Translations under genes and position numbers: made by a program
Part shown: positions 23,704-35,133 of the stretch, one piece after another
Position numbering within the stretch: position 1 is the first letter of the stretch
Layout of the letters: the number at the start of each line of letters is the position of its first letter
Assembly: GCA_008692225.1 (NCBI GenBank)
Contig: VICG01000005.1
Coordinates: 839,001 to 903,000 of the forward strand
DNA length: 64,000 nt
From: Monilinia fructicola
Lineage: Eukaryota; Ascomycota; Leotiomycetes; Helotiales; Sclerotiniaceae
Direction of reading: 5' to 3'
Notes under the pieces: generated by a model
Told to the model about the DNA's origin: nothing
The model's input: only the letters and a program-made list of their open reading frames with translations
Databases searched by the model: none

Positions 23704-25093
23704 ATGGAGGACGATCGGGCGCAAGTAGATTTAGGGGTAGCTGTCGATATAGAAGATACTTTGGAAGAGCCGATTGCACAACGTCAACCAAAGAAACGCT
23801 TCGTAGGAAGGAGGCAAGCAGCAGAAGCAGCAGCACGGAATTCTGTCAATGCACCCCCGAGCGACAGTACTGCTGTTCAAGGTCTGTACATTCTCCTTCG
23901 CAAGTTGATATCTCAAACTAATAAATTCACAGTTGCGACTCCAAGAAAAATTCGAACATTAAATCAAGTTCCTCCCGAAATTCTGAACGATCCTGATATC
24001 AATGCTGCGATCGCTTTACTTCCGCCAAATTATTCCTTTGAAATACACAAAACTATACATAGAATAAGAACAAATGGATCGAAAAAAGGTTGCCTTGCAG
24101 ATGCCAGAAGGTCTTTTACTGTTCGCAACCACGATTTCGGATATTCTCACGCAGTTTTGTCCTGGAATTGAGACGTTAATCATGGGAGATGTTACATATG
24201 GAGCTTGTTGTATTGATGACTATACTGCCAGAGCATTAGGCTGTGACTTACTGGTACATTACGCACATTCATGTTTAATCCCTGTGGATGTCACAAAAAT
24301 AAAAACTCTCTATGTCTTCGTCGATATCAGCATAGATACACCACATTTACTTGCAACTCTAGAAAAGAACTTTGCCTCAGGAAAGACCATCGCAATGGTC
24401 GGAACAATCCAATTCAATGCAACATTACACGGCGTACGAGCCCCCCTCGAGAAAGCAGGGTACAATGTTCTCATCCCTCAGATTGCCCCCCTCAGCAAAG
24501 GCGAAATCCTTGGATGCACATCTCCTCAACTATCAACTGATGGTGTCGATATTATTCTCTATCTTGGCGATGGTCGGTTCCATCTTGAAAGCGCAATGAT
24601 ACACAATCCATCGGTGCCAGCTTACCGTTACGATCCTTACTCTCGAAAGCTCACTCGTGAAAGCTATGATCACAAGGAAATGCATACTTTGAGAAGAGAT
24701 GCCATTGAAGCCGCGAAACCTGCAAAGAAATGGGGACTTATACTAGGATCTCTTGGCCGCCAGGGAAATCCACATACCATGACAATGATTGAGAAAAAAC
24801 TTGAAGAGCGAGGCACACCATATATCAACTTACTCTTAAGCGAGATTTTCCCAGGAAAACTAGCCATGATGAGCGATGTTGAGTGCTGGGTGCAAGTAGC
24901 ATGTCCAAGACTCAGTATCGATTGGGGATACGCCTTTCCTCGGCCTCTATTAACTCCATACGAAGCATTGATCGTGTTGGGTCAGAAAGAGGACTGGGCG
25001 ACTGGTAATAATGGTATCTATCCCATGGACTACTATGGCAAGGAAGGTCTTGGTAGAACCAAACCTATTGCCAGTATTCCAGCTGCTGGCTGA
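23704..25093 (+). CDS. DPH1: DPH1, diphthamide biosynthesis 3-amino-3-carboxypropyl transferase subunit, one apparent frame break
   Basis: Exons 23704-23881 and 23933-25093 with a 51-nt in-frame intron (GTCTGT, AAACTAAT, CACAG), expected about 445 aa. Family signatures: [61 protein letters not shown] and [12 protein letters not shown]. The Cys in GACC, SCL and ACPR positions are the ligands expected for the Fe-S cluster. With Dph2 it starts conversion of a histidine of elongation factor 2 to diphthamide in the cytosol. The Met at 23704 is preferred because an acidic MEDD N-terminus is usual; an in-frame upstream Met exists at 23623. An A6 run at 24082-24087 shifts the frame just before VALQMPEG; five A would keep it open. 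Confidence 0.9.
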
Positions 25094-28000
25094 GCGGTTA
25101 TTTTTGCTACATCCGGGATACCTCAATTCCGCATACTATTGCACAACCTCTAAATTTGTTTCAATTGCTCTCAAACAACATCAAGACTGCTCTAATCACG
25201 GAATCTACCATGTAGTCTCTCCAAAAATACCCATTTCTCCACATTATGCCACCTGCCTTCAATACGTCAGATGATTCTCCTTTTGTCTGGACTTATCCCG
25301 ACATCTTCCTGGTCGGCAGCCCATACATACATAAAACTACTTGGACTAGTATCGTTGCAAGCATGATAAAACGGAGGTGAATGGCCCACCATCAAACTAT
25401 AAGTTTGATTCACATTTCTGGAGCAAAGATTGGGAATTCAAATCTATAAGAAATCACCACCTGTGTGTTGGCCGGCACCGCACTGTTTGCGATGAACAGA
25501 TACACATCTTTAAGCTAGATGAAATCTTGTATGACGATTATAAAATGACCCGTGCCCATAGGTACACCGACGAGGACTTGTTCCACCATAGGGTTGATGG
25601 GCCAGATGTCTATGTGAACCAAGAATTTCAATTGGCATACAGATAGCACTGGTCAACATCATCAGCACTCGAGTCTCTGGCATGAGCTTGCCATCATTCT
25701 CCGAGGTTGCCGTGCAAATACAGTCAATCTGTTGCCAATAAAATTCTCAGGCCTATAAGCATGTCAATGACTAAAGCAAGAAATGGTACAGCTCTAGTGA
25801 TAACTATCAATGAAGGACGTTGAATATATCTTGGAAAGAAAGTGAATGGCTCTATAAATAAGTGATTTCTACTCGAGTATGCGGTGATACGCATCGAGCC
25901 GGCTGCCTAGAAGAAGGAACTATCTTATCATCATTAAGAATATTCAATGAGAAATTTAGTCAAGCTTGCTACCTGGATGAAGAAACTATACTCGAATCAC
26001 TTCCTAGTGAAATTGGCATTCCAAAGCCCAATTTTTGGTACTGGACTGCAGCTTTGCTCGCAGCGAGAGTAGTGCCAGTACATACGCCTCGTGCAACGAA
26101 GAGCAATGGAGAGTGAGATGAAAGTGACCAACCTCAAGATTATAATGGGCCATTTGTTTATCATCTACCTCAAATCCACTATTTGGGACCAAGAAGAGCA
26201 CCGCACTGAACAACACCAATAAAATTCACAAGCGCAATATCTCTATGGACCACATTCCATACATCCACTCATCCCCCCCCCACAATACTCCACCAGCTCT
26301 ATGCTGCTGCCCTAAACCGACCAAACAATAATAATCATATCAAAACCGTCGTCATACTCCGAGCCATCGCAACTAGAATGCAGAAAACAAATCCAAAAAC
26401 TCCAACGAGTGGTGACCTACGTGCAAAGTTTCGCAATGAGAGACCTTGAAAGATAGATTCGAAGTGTTAATGTAACGCTGTTTTCTGTCACGTCAGCTCC
26501 TACGCTTTCTTCGATGATTGTTCTCTGGAGCGGCAAAAATACAACAAACTTGGTTTCGAAATTTTGATCTGAGAGGAAACGTCAAATTTATTTGTAGGTT
26601 GTGCTATTGAATATACTACTGGGCAAGTACACGGCGAGGTTGGATAGTCCGATATTCAAATAGAAATCTTGAGTGGCTGGCTGATTAGGTGGGTTTTTGG
26701 TGCTTGAATTGATTGCTGGATTCATTGTAGGGAACTCGGAGCTTGACTTGACGTTGGTGTTTGTCATCTTTCAGACTGTCAACTGTTGTGGACTTATCGA
26801 GATCGGGAGGGCTGGTTGAGGAGACAGATATGTTTGGATTTGGATTTGGATTCATAGAGATGTGGTTGTCAAACAATGGAAATAAAATTACGTTTATTCT
26901 ATGAAATGGCCTGAGATTTTCTACATACTCGAAGTTTTCTGTCAGAAGAGATTACCGCGGATAGATACTGCAAGATTCCTGCTAATGCCAATCCTTTGAG
27001 GGCCTTTTTCTCCTCTCAGCATTCCAAAGACTCAGAGAATACATGTCTACTTCACATGAGAGATATCGATCCTTCATAATACTACACCAATTGTTTTTCA
27101 TGCAGGGTAGCTTACCTCAAGGATAGGCTGCCCGACGTCGAAAACCCGAGCCCTCTCCGTTAAACTATGCCACCTGCATTTGGAGGGACTTTCATTGCCT
27201 ATGATATGCATCGAGCGGTAAAGATGGATCAGCAGTGTGCATACAGATGTAGCATGCTCGCGCCGGCGCATTGCTTCCGCTATCTGGCAAGCCAGTGAAC
27301 GCAAACTATCCTTCGTGACTTGATGGCCATGAAACCCCATTGGAATCAAACCTCTGCAAGCTGCCAGAGCTGTGCTTCGTGGAAAGCCTAAGCCTTGTTC
27401 GATTGTTCCTCATATTGATGGGTGAACGACTGAACGCACGGTCTTGGGAAATCTTGGAAGGATCAGAAATCACTTGCTGATGCGAAGAGGGCTTCAATAC
27501 CAGAGATTCTGCATTTCGAGAGTATGTCGAGGATTGCAAAACTCCACGTAAGTAAGGGCGAGCTTCGGAGCGAGACATGTATCTCTTTTTGGGGACCTTT
27601 CAAGGCAGAGTTTTTTTTTTGATTCAGTCAATGAACGAACCTGGAATCTATTTTTGAAGCAGAGAAGTCAAGCAGGATCTGTATTGTAAAAAGCCTATAC
27701 TATTCCTTGTCGATGGCTTGCATTAACGAAGCTCTGTCAAAGGCAGGCGGTGGAGCTTTCGTTTCTCGCATGTAAAAGTTAGGAGTAGCATTCTCAAGCG
27801 AACCTGGTTGTAATGCTAACGGCCTTCCATTGTGCCTGAGCCCCCGTCGACATGAATTTGGCAGTGTTTTGGGAAGATCCGCTCATCTCTCCAAGCAGCT
27901 ATGTTACCATCGGGTTGCTTGCGACTGCACAGTTTCATGACTAATGTATAAAACGTGATCTGGTGACATTCTCGCATGGTATTAAGTCGATTATGAGGTT

Positions 28001-28216
28001 ATTATAATTAGGCACCGTCTCGTCTGCCTAAAATCATCCTGGCAAACCTCCTGCCGCTTGGATCAGGTGAGCCCGTAAAGACCCTCAATCTCATTATATT
28101 AATATAAATTTATCACCAGCAAAAAAAAAAGAAAAAAAAGAAAACAAACATTCCAAACCCCTTATTCTCATCAGATAATAAAACCAAACATTCAGACATT
28201 CAAGCATTCATCGACA
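25094..28216. other. Intergenic region without recognised gene
   Basis: Short open frames only (for example 25377-25646, 25862-26116 and 27306-27578), none with a known domain. A poly-purine tract (A10GA8-like) lies just before the F-box-like gene near 28120-28145. Confidence 0.5.
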
Positions 28217-29128
28217 ATGTCTTCAACCTCATCCAAGAAATCCAAAAATTGTCCCCTGCTCGCCCTCCCTCGTGAAATCCGAGACCAAATCAACAGTTAC
28301 GTCCAATGGGGACAGCGGATTAACCGAATACCACTATGGCTTCCCCGGGATTACCCAATCAACGAGATAATTTGGCCCCGAGTCAAAAGTCTCTTCGAAA
28401 GGGCTCGACTGCAAGAAAGAAATTCCGAGAGCCGTTTTCAGCCAGATACCAGAGATGTACTTATACTTGCACGCACGTGTAAGCAGCTTTACCACGAATC
28501 AAGCGAAATCTTCTATGGCAGAACCATACTTTCCTTCAAGGATACTTGGGATCTATATTGTTACCTATATATGATCGGTCCGGTGAAGCGAGCATGTATA
28601 AGAGAATTACATTTCTGTTTTGCAGGAACCCATACTGTGGCCGCTTTTCAGTTGCTTGGCGAATGTCAAGCATTGCACAACCTCAAGATAGGAGTTCTTG
28701 AGCAAACAATGCTTGGCAGTAAGCACCCCAAGAAGGATCTCCTGACGGCCAGAGGTGTTGGTGCACTTGGAAAGATAAGAGGGATGGAAAATTTGGTCAT
28801 AGATGTGGTGGAAATCACCCAAATGGAGAGATGGAATGGATGGGGCCCGCGGCTGGTTTCCATGTCAAGACCACCGCCTCATCCCTATTTTGATCCGGAA
28901 AATGTTCAGGCTTTCGCAAGAACGTTGACAAACTGGATGAGCAGGAAGGCAGAGGTACCAGAGAAAGTCCAGCGCGGATCCTCGGAAGGAAAGTCAAGGC
29001 GCGGTAATCCCAGACCTATCAGGTTTTCGAAATCAAGAAGTTTGCGCTCTGGAAGGGTTCAAAAGTCAAGGCTCTTACCCAAGAGAAAGGTGGCTGATAA
29101 AGGGAAAAGTAATGAAAAGAGACGATAG
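28217..29128 (+). CDS. F-box-like fungal protein of unknown function
   Basis: Single exon, 303 aa, with a Ser/Lys N-terminus and a very basic C-terminus. Residues about 13-30 read CPLLALPREIRDQINSYV, the LP-x-EIRD-x-I core found at the start of many fungal F-box-like / 2EXR-type proteins. ILARTCKQLYHESSEIFYG at about 77-98 matches the second conserved block of that large family (L-x3-C-x-Q-(L/I)-x2-E-x3-(L/I)-(F/L)-Y). Known F-box proteins link substrates to SCF ubiquitin ligases, but most of these fungal proteins have no tested role. The Lys/Arg/Ser-rich tail (from about residue 240) may be a nuclear signal. Confidence 0.7.
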   Translation: MSSTSSKKSKNCPLLALPREIRDQINSYVQWGQRINRIPLWLPRDYPINEIIWPRVKSLFERARLQERNSESRFQPDTRDVLILARTCKQLYHESSEIFYGRTILSFKDTWDLYCYLYMIGPVKRACIRELHFCFAGTHTVAAFQLLGECQALHNLKIGVLEQTMLGSKHPKKDLLTARGVGALGKIRGMENLVIDVVEITQMERWNGWGPRLVSMSRPPPHPYFDPENVQAFARTLTNWMSRKAEVPEKVQRGSSEGKSRRGNPRPIRFSKSRSLRSGRVQKSRLLPKRKVADKGKSNEKRR

Positions 29129-30384
29129 GTCTGATGATATAGTCTCTCGGTGATATAATCTATTTGCCCAGGCTGTTGTATCGCTTGAACATGTAGCTAA
29201 CGTCGATGGAAATGCAAGATATTAATTACGTCAACTCTGGCATGTAGCCAACACAGCGTTGCCCATACTTGGAGTAAAAGGTACACTTGGGTGGAGCAAA
29301 GAACCCAAAAATCTAGATTCTACTCAATTTCTCTGGCTGGGCCAGAAATTTAGCCTCATTATTAGCCAACACGACCGGCTACTAGAGTGGGCAAACAGCG
29401 GCGCGGTCACGTTTGAATCATTAGAAGAAGTTCCAGATAGAATGGGCGACACCCTGCAGGATTGAGTTCCTTCTCTCGAAGATAGCACCATATTGGTACG
29501 CTAAGTACGAGTAACTAAATCCTACAAGCACATCAAGAAACAAAACCATCCAAAATGGTCACCTGAAAGTGCAATCGAGTTACTTCCTCGACTCCAAAGA
29601 GCTATTCGTTTACCATATTCGCTCCCACAAGCCCCCTGAGGTACTACTCGACTTGATATTGACAAAGTGCTCATCGAATTCATATCACTTGGTATCTAGG
29701 TACTTCGATCCTAACTTTGGTGTAAAAAGCCACTCACTGCTTTTGGCCAGTTGACAAAGGTAGATTGGAAAATTGCCTTATCTTGCAGGCTGATACCTAT
29801 ATCGATTGTTGGGATCAAACAGATGTTTCTAGAAGGATTCAACTTGGATATCGCTCCATCTGTGTATAGATAGGACTATTGCAATTGGGGATAGCAAATG
29901 ATCTCGAGAAAAACTTTCCAAGTTGGCTGAAATACACCTAGGTATATATCTGATGTCTTCAAGTAGCATTCATAGAATAAAGTATTAGATTAGTTCTATC
30001 GACAATTGTATTAATCTAGACGTCAACGTCTCCACGAAATCATAAAGAAAATGAAGTCAATTCAACGATTGAAACCCTGAGCGCTGCGATGATGATCATT
30101 CTAACATAAACCTACTTTTTCGTTCCAGCGTACGTAGTTGTGGTCAAAACGGCCATTATAAAAACCACTCAAACAAACTCGCTCGCTTATCTAATCTCTG
30201 CCAACTGCTCCCTTGATTGGACAATCAATTCTAACCTTCCGGACCATTTACGCGGGTCGCGTCCCGCCAGCAGGCGCGTTCTATCTATCTTAGTATGCAA
30301 GTAGGTACGTCAATCATTCAAAATGAATGAACGACATCTCACCCATTTCAATCAACAACAAAGCATTCCCTCCCAATTCTCAGT
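29129..30384. other. Intergenic region without recognised gene
   Basis: Open frames are short (29259-29465 and 29569-29754, about 60-68 codons) with no known domain. The last 60 bases hold out-of-frame ATGs before the chosen start of the next gene (30327 starts a different frame), possible upstream ORFs. Confidence 0.45.
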
Positions 30385-31402
30385 ATGATGCAGACACCCG
30401 TAAGCGCACAGAAGCATTTGCACCACTATACACCTCATGTGCCATCACCGTTATGTTCATCACCTTTACGCTCTTCGCCTCCCATATCGCCTCTCGAGCC
30501 CCGCAACGCGAATCTGCCAACGAGGATACAAGCAACTGGGGATCATCACATGGGTTTCATGATGTCGCCTGATCAGTCTGTTTCGTCTAAGCCTTCTAGC
30601 CCCGATAGGAATTCTTCAAACTCGAATAGACAATCGCCAAGCAGGGAAGGAGCATTTTCGAAGAGGATTACGAAGACGAATCCCTTACTGCATGGGCAGG
30701 GTGATGGAAGGGAGACACGCCGGAAGCTATTTTTGAGAAAGGTCAGAGAGGATTCTGAGGATAAAAGATGGAAGGCTAGAGGAGGAGATGATGAAATGAT
30801 GAGGACGATTTGGATTGCGGAGCAGAGGAGAAGAGCGGAGAGGCAGGCGAGAGATGCCCAAGGTTGGGCGATCGATGCCGAAGCGCAGGACGAACAAGAT
30901 ATGCAACTCCAGTTTGGTGCTGAAAATCTAAGCCTTGGTATGTTTGTTCTAGGGATATTCATTCATGAAGGAGCTCGTTAAGTAGGGCTAATTGATGCTT
31001 TTAGATGAGGTCATGGCCGAAGAAGTGGCAAGAAATGAGGAAGAGGAATTAGAAGCTTTGTTGTCATCCATGACCGAAGTTGAACGGCGACAGACTCTCG
31101 ATGAGGCATATGAGAATGTCTCTACACTCGACGAAGCAACTGGCCCGACCGATGGAAGAGAGGCAACTGCTTGGGCACGGGGGGATTTCCAACATTCCTT
31201 AAACCAGCATGATGTTACAGTGATGGATGTCCAACGACAAGTCAACAGTCCGTCGCCCGATACACATTTTGGTAGTGATGATGACGATTATGATGCCATT
31301 TTTATGGATGTCATTCAACAGGAATCGGGTATGTTGAATCAAGAATATCAGTCTATGGATATGCAAGGAGATCAAGAGATGATAGATACAGAGATGAGTT
31401 GA
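30385..31402 (+). CDS. Conserved-looking protein of unknown function with acidic C-terminus
   Basis: Exons 30385-30937 and 31005-31402, 316 aa. The intron is 67 nt (GTATGT, GGCTAATTG branch, TTTTAG). I do not recognise the family. The N-terminus is Ser/Pro-rich with SPLCSSPLRSSPPISPLEP, a pattern of possible proline-directed phosphorylation sites. The middle is basic and charged (RRKLFLRKVREDSEDKRWKARGG). After an Ala/Glu-rich helix the C-terminal half is strongly acidic (NEEEELEALL, FGSDDDDYDAIFMDV). This looks like a disordered nuclear protein, but that is inference. The in-phase splice and the even codon pattern support a real gene. The ATG at 30385 starts the frame; the ATG at 30327 is in another frame. 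Confidence 0.7.
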
Positions 31403-31607
31403 TTGCGATACATAATGGTACATATCGGTACATACTGAGGCGAAATTGTTTATAATGAGTTGAGGGGTTTTGGTTAGCGTTGGTGTTTTGGACGGCTAAA
31501 ATGGTAAATCGGTCGGGCGATCTGGTCTTTGAGCCTGGTGTTATTGGTTGTATGGTATCACTCATGTGTTGATATGCACAAGTTATGATTACTGAGATAT
31601 TGGCATT

Positions 31608-32728
31608 TCATTGTGTTGGACAACCTTCTTCGGGAGCCCCAAAAGCTTCTTGAGCTGCAGCCATATCTCCAACAAGGTCCGCGGGTGGTGAGCCCGCTGC
31701 TTGCATCTGTAGAGTCATTAGCACCGCACCGCGATAGATTACGATACAAAGTACATACCTTTTGCATCCTCTCCACGATATACTCCCGGTCTGCAGCATT
31801 TTCATCCTTGTACGTCTTCTGTTCGAATCTAGCTACAATTTCTCTAACAAAAACCTGTTGTTCCTTGTACCTCTTTAAATCATCCGCAGGCGTACTGGCA
31901 GAGTTCTTCTCCAACCATGCCGGAAATTTGTCATCTAGTTCCTTCATAGGCTCATATAATATCTCCTTATTGGTTAATTGCTCCATCATGCCCAGAAGCA
32001 TTTTTGAGAAATCCTCTTCATTTCCCTCTCCATCCATTCCACCAGCCTGCATAGCCTTCATCATCTCTGCCAGTAAATCGTCCGAGTTGTCCTCCGCAGC
32101 AGCGGCCGTTGCTTGGTCGCCCGAAGCTTGCATTCTCTCCATCGTCTTCTTGATGGTTTCCTGAAATGATTCCTCGCCCGCTGGACCGGCAGTTGCTTTA
32201 TTCTTTGAGGATCCAGGCTTTGGCGCAGATGGCGGTGGAGGCGCGGGACCCGTGTCCCCAAGTCCACCCATCTCCTTCAACATACTCTCAAACTGTGCTT
32301 GCATATCCGGTGATGTCTCGAGTTCTCCCATTAGTTCGGCCATGCCAGCTTGTAATTGCTTCGCGAAATCATCGTCGGATAGTGCATCACCACCACCAAG
32401 TAGGGGATCATCTGCGATGGGTGGTTTGCTGGGACCGGAGGAGGTTGTGGCAGAAGCTGGTGCTGGCGCTTTTGATTCTGGTTTCACAGTGTTGAACTCA
32501 TCGAGCATATCTAAAAAACTAATCAGAACCCCCGTTCACTGCTTTCAACGAAAACTATAATCAAGTACCATCTAGATCATCTAGATCATCCTCCTCTGGA
32601 TCAGAAACATCCTCCCAGTCTGCGACAACGTTCGCAGCTTGCGTCTCAGAAACTGTGCCTGGTTCGTTGATCAAGACTTTTGTCGAGGACTCTGCCAGTC
32701 CCGAGAGATCCCCAGGTTTCGAGTCCAT
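31608..32728 (-). CDS. PEX19: Peroxin PEX19, peroxisomal membrane protein chaperone
   Basis: Exons 32569-32728, 31759-32510 and 31608-31706, 336 aa; introns 58 and 52 nt. The acidic N-terminus (DWEDVSDPEEDDLDDLDD) carries the Pex3-binding region. Pex19 family blocks follow: LSDDDFAKQLQAGMAELM, FQETIKKTMERMQ, LLAEMMKAMQ, KMLLGMMEQLTNKEILYEPMKEL and FPAWLEKN. The last exon ends in CPTQ, a CaaX box for farnesylation, as in other Pex19 proteins. It binds peroxisomal membrane proteins in the cytosol and delivers them to Pex3. Its start lies 588 bp from the start of UBC9, head to head, so the two may share a promoter region. No frame break is seen. Confidence 0.95.
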
Positions 32729-33316
32729 GACTGATAGATTCTAAAGGAAACTCTAACAATCCTCTGCTGGGATCTTTAAAGGTGGGTGGGTATTCTTCTG
32801 CAATCCGGAATGAATATGATGGAAAGTGCGGGGTATGATTTGCGCCGCAAATGGGTAAGGTTATTGTCCAGCTAACATGAAATCCAACAGCAACGCGAAT
32901 GCCGATCATGTACAGAGTAATATCGAAACTCAAGATACAGTAGATGGACTTTAGATTTTATATCGACTCGAGTATGCAAAACCATGAATGGAGATCACAG
33001 GAAAAGAGAGGATTTATAGGCTGGGATTGTCACATTCTCATATCGGGCACTCTTGACAGGGGGGTTCCACGCTAGTGAATCGTCCTTCTTTCTTTTGCCT
33101 TGTCTCGAGCTTTTGTTATTATTAATAAATTCACAAATGTGAACTTTGTAGCAACCACATCAAACCTTTTCCATAGCAACTTGTTTTTGAAAACTCGTAG
33201 AAGTTACAAGACGACGTTCGTTTTCTGCCATCGAACCTTCTTCGGAAGCATTTCAGCAAGAGCCTCGCGAAATTGGAAGTGCGCATTCGGAAAATCAATA
33301 CAACCTCCCTTACGAA

Positions 33317-33953
33317 ATGACGCTTTGTCTTAACCGTCTTGCGGAAGAACGGTACGACTTCCATACTCTGTAACTCAAGGGTAGGCACTAATGGATTTCA
33401 TAGCAAGCAATGGCGAAAAGACCATCCGTTTGGATTCTCTGCAAAGCCCGTTCGTAACCCCGCTACCAACACCATTGATATGAAGACATGGGAATGCGGC
33501 GTACCAGGAAAGAAGGACACATTATGGGAAAACGGCCTTTTCAAACTTAGCGTTATCTTCCCAGATGGTGAGTTGTGTTGCCCATACGATAACATGTTTG
33601 CGCTAACATACAATTTCAAGAGTATCCAACCAAGCCTCCAAAGTGTATGCAAACTCACTCTTATATCTCGCGATGGGTCTTGAACTAACCAACGAGCAGG
33701 CAAATTCACACCACCCCTCTTCCACCCCAATGTCTACCCCTCCGGAACCGTCTGTCTCTCGATCCTCAACGAAGAAGAAGGCTGGAAACCCGCCATCACC
33801 ATTAAGCAAATCCTCCTCGGCATTCAAGAACTCCTCGATACCCCCAACCCCGATTCGCCCGCCCAAGCCGACGCCTACAATCTCTTCAAGAAGGATAAGA
33901 ACGCCTATGAGGCCAAGATCAAGCGCATTGTAAAAGACAACCCAGCTCCATGA
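33317..33953 (+). CDS. UBC9: SUMO-conjugating enzyme UBC9
   Basis: Four exons: 33317-33351, 33404-33567, 33621-33644 (24 nt) and 33700-33953; introns 52-55 nt. The product is 158 aa, the standard UBC9 length. Signatures: [20 protein letters not shown] at the start, then [26 protein letters not shown] with the HPN motif and the catalytic Cys in TVCLS, and [18 protein letters not shown]. It takes SUMO from the E1 enzyme and transfers it to substrates, mainly in the nucleus. The N-terminal M-(S/T)-L-C pattern and the basic helix support the chosen ATG. Confidence 0.96.
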
Positions 33954-35133
33954 GGAACCAAAAATGTTTGCATATAGGATAGGAAGGGCGATGGGTTAAT
34001 TTGGTAGGAAGTATCGGCGTTGATCGGGAACATAGTATTGCAAATTCATAAGGGGAAAACAATATGGGCGTACCTAGCAGCAGATGAAGATATTATTTTG
34101 ACGCAGCGCTGTGGGCGAAGAAATCACTTTGAGTATCCTAGATGAGTTACAGCAGGACCCATTCAATGGAACAAATGAAAGCAAGATGAAGACCATGAGC
34201 TAGATGGATTTCAAAATTCGGATTTATCAATGCCATCCATACCAAGACTACCAAGCCCGACTCCCCATAGGCATTCCCCTCTATTCCTGAGTCATCTTGT
34301 GAAGAGAGCTACCAAACTCGAGCAAGTACCCAGTGCCGGCCGGTACCGTCGTGCATTACAGTGTAGTAAGTATAATACGATACCTAGGTACATCCAACGG
34401 TCCAGCCGCCAGAAGAAACACTCCACAATCACCCGACCATAACCATCCTCCTCTTGCCAAGTCCGCAACTCCAGAAGGGCGGGAAAAGAAGTGTTTGTTG
34501 TAATACAATCAATCGATGCCATGGATACCCGCTGTGTCTCCATCCATCACCATTGTAGCAGTACCGAATAATTATTTCTACTGTATCATCATGATCTTGA
34601 CATCCACCTGCATCCAGCTGTTTTCTTTTCCTCGCCGCTTACTAACCACATTTTCCCTAGTACAGTTGCGACAGTACTCCATGAATCAAGACTCAACAGT
34701 CCACGGTAGGTGCGAGTAACCCTTTATAACTTTATTGACAACAGCATTAAACAGCTCCAGCCTCCAATTGGTCCATCATCGATCGCCTTATCAGTAAAAC
34801 ATAGGACTCAAGCCACCGAGAGCCACCTTTCCCAAGCATCCTTGCCAAATGGCCACAACCTCCTTCACATTCCCAGAGAGTCAGAGACATGATACATCCG
34901 ACCATCGGCCATACGCTAACGTGGCTAAGATAATTTTGTAATTTGAAGCACATACCAACTTATTATCTCCAGCTACGTCTAACCTTCGATATTGTCCCGA
35001 AACTATTACTCACTGCTATTTCATATTTCACATTTCATACCTACCTACATAAACGTCCCTCCTTCATCCTTCATCCTTCATCCTTTCACTTCTCTTCCAT
35101 TCACATAGAGAACTTTACATCGACGATTTCAGC
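33954..35133. other. Intergenic region between UBC9 and asparagine synthetase
   Basis: No gene recognised. The UBC9 3' UTR is expected in the first few hundred bases. Pyrimidine-rich TCCTTCATCCTTCATCC repeats at about 35060-35085 lie just before the asparagine synthetase start and look like its promoter or leader. Confidence 0.5.
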
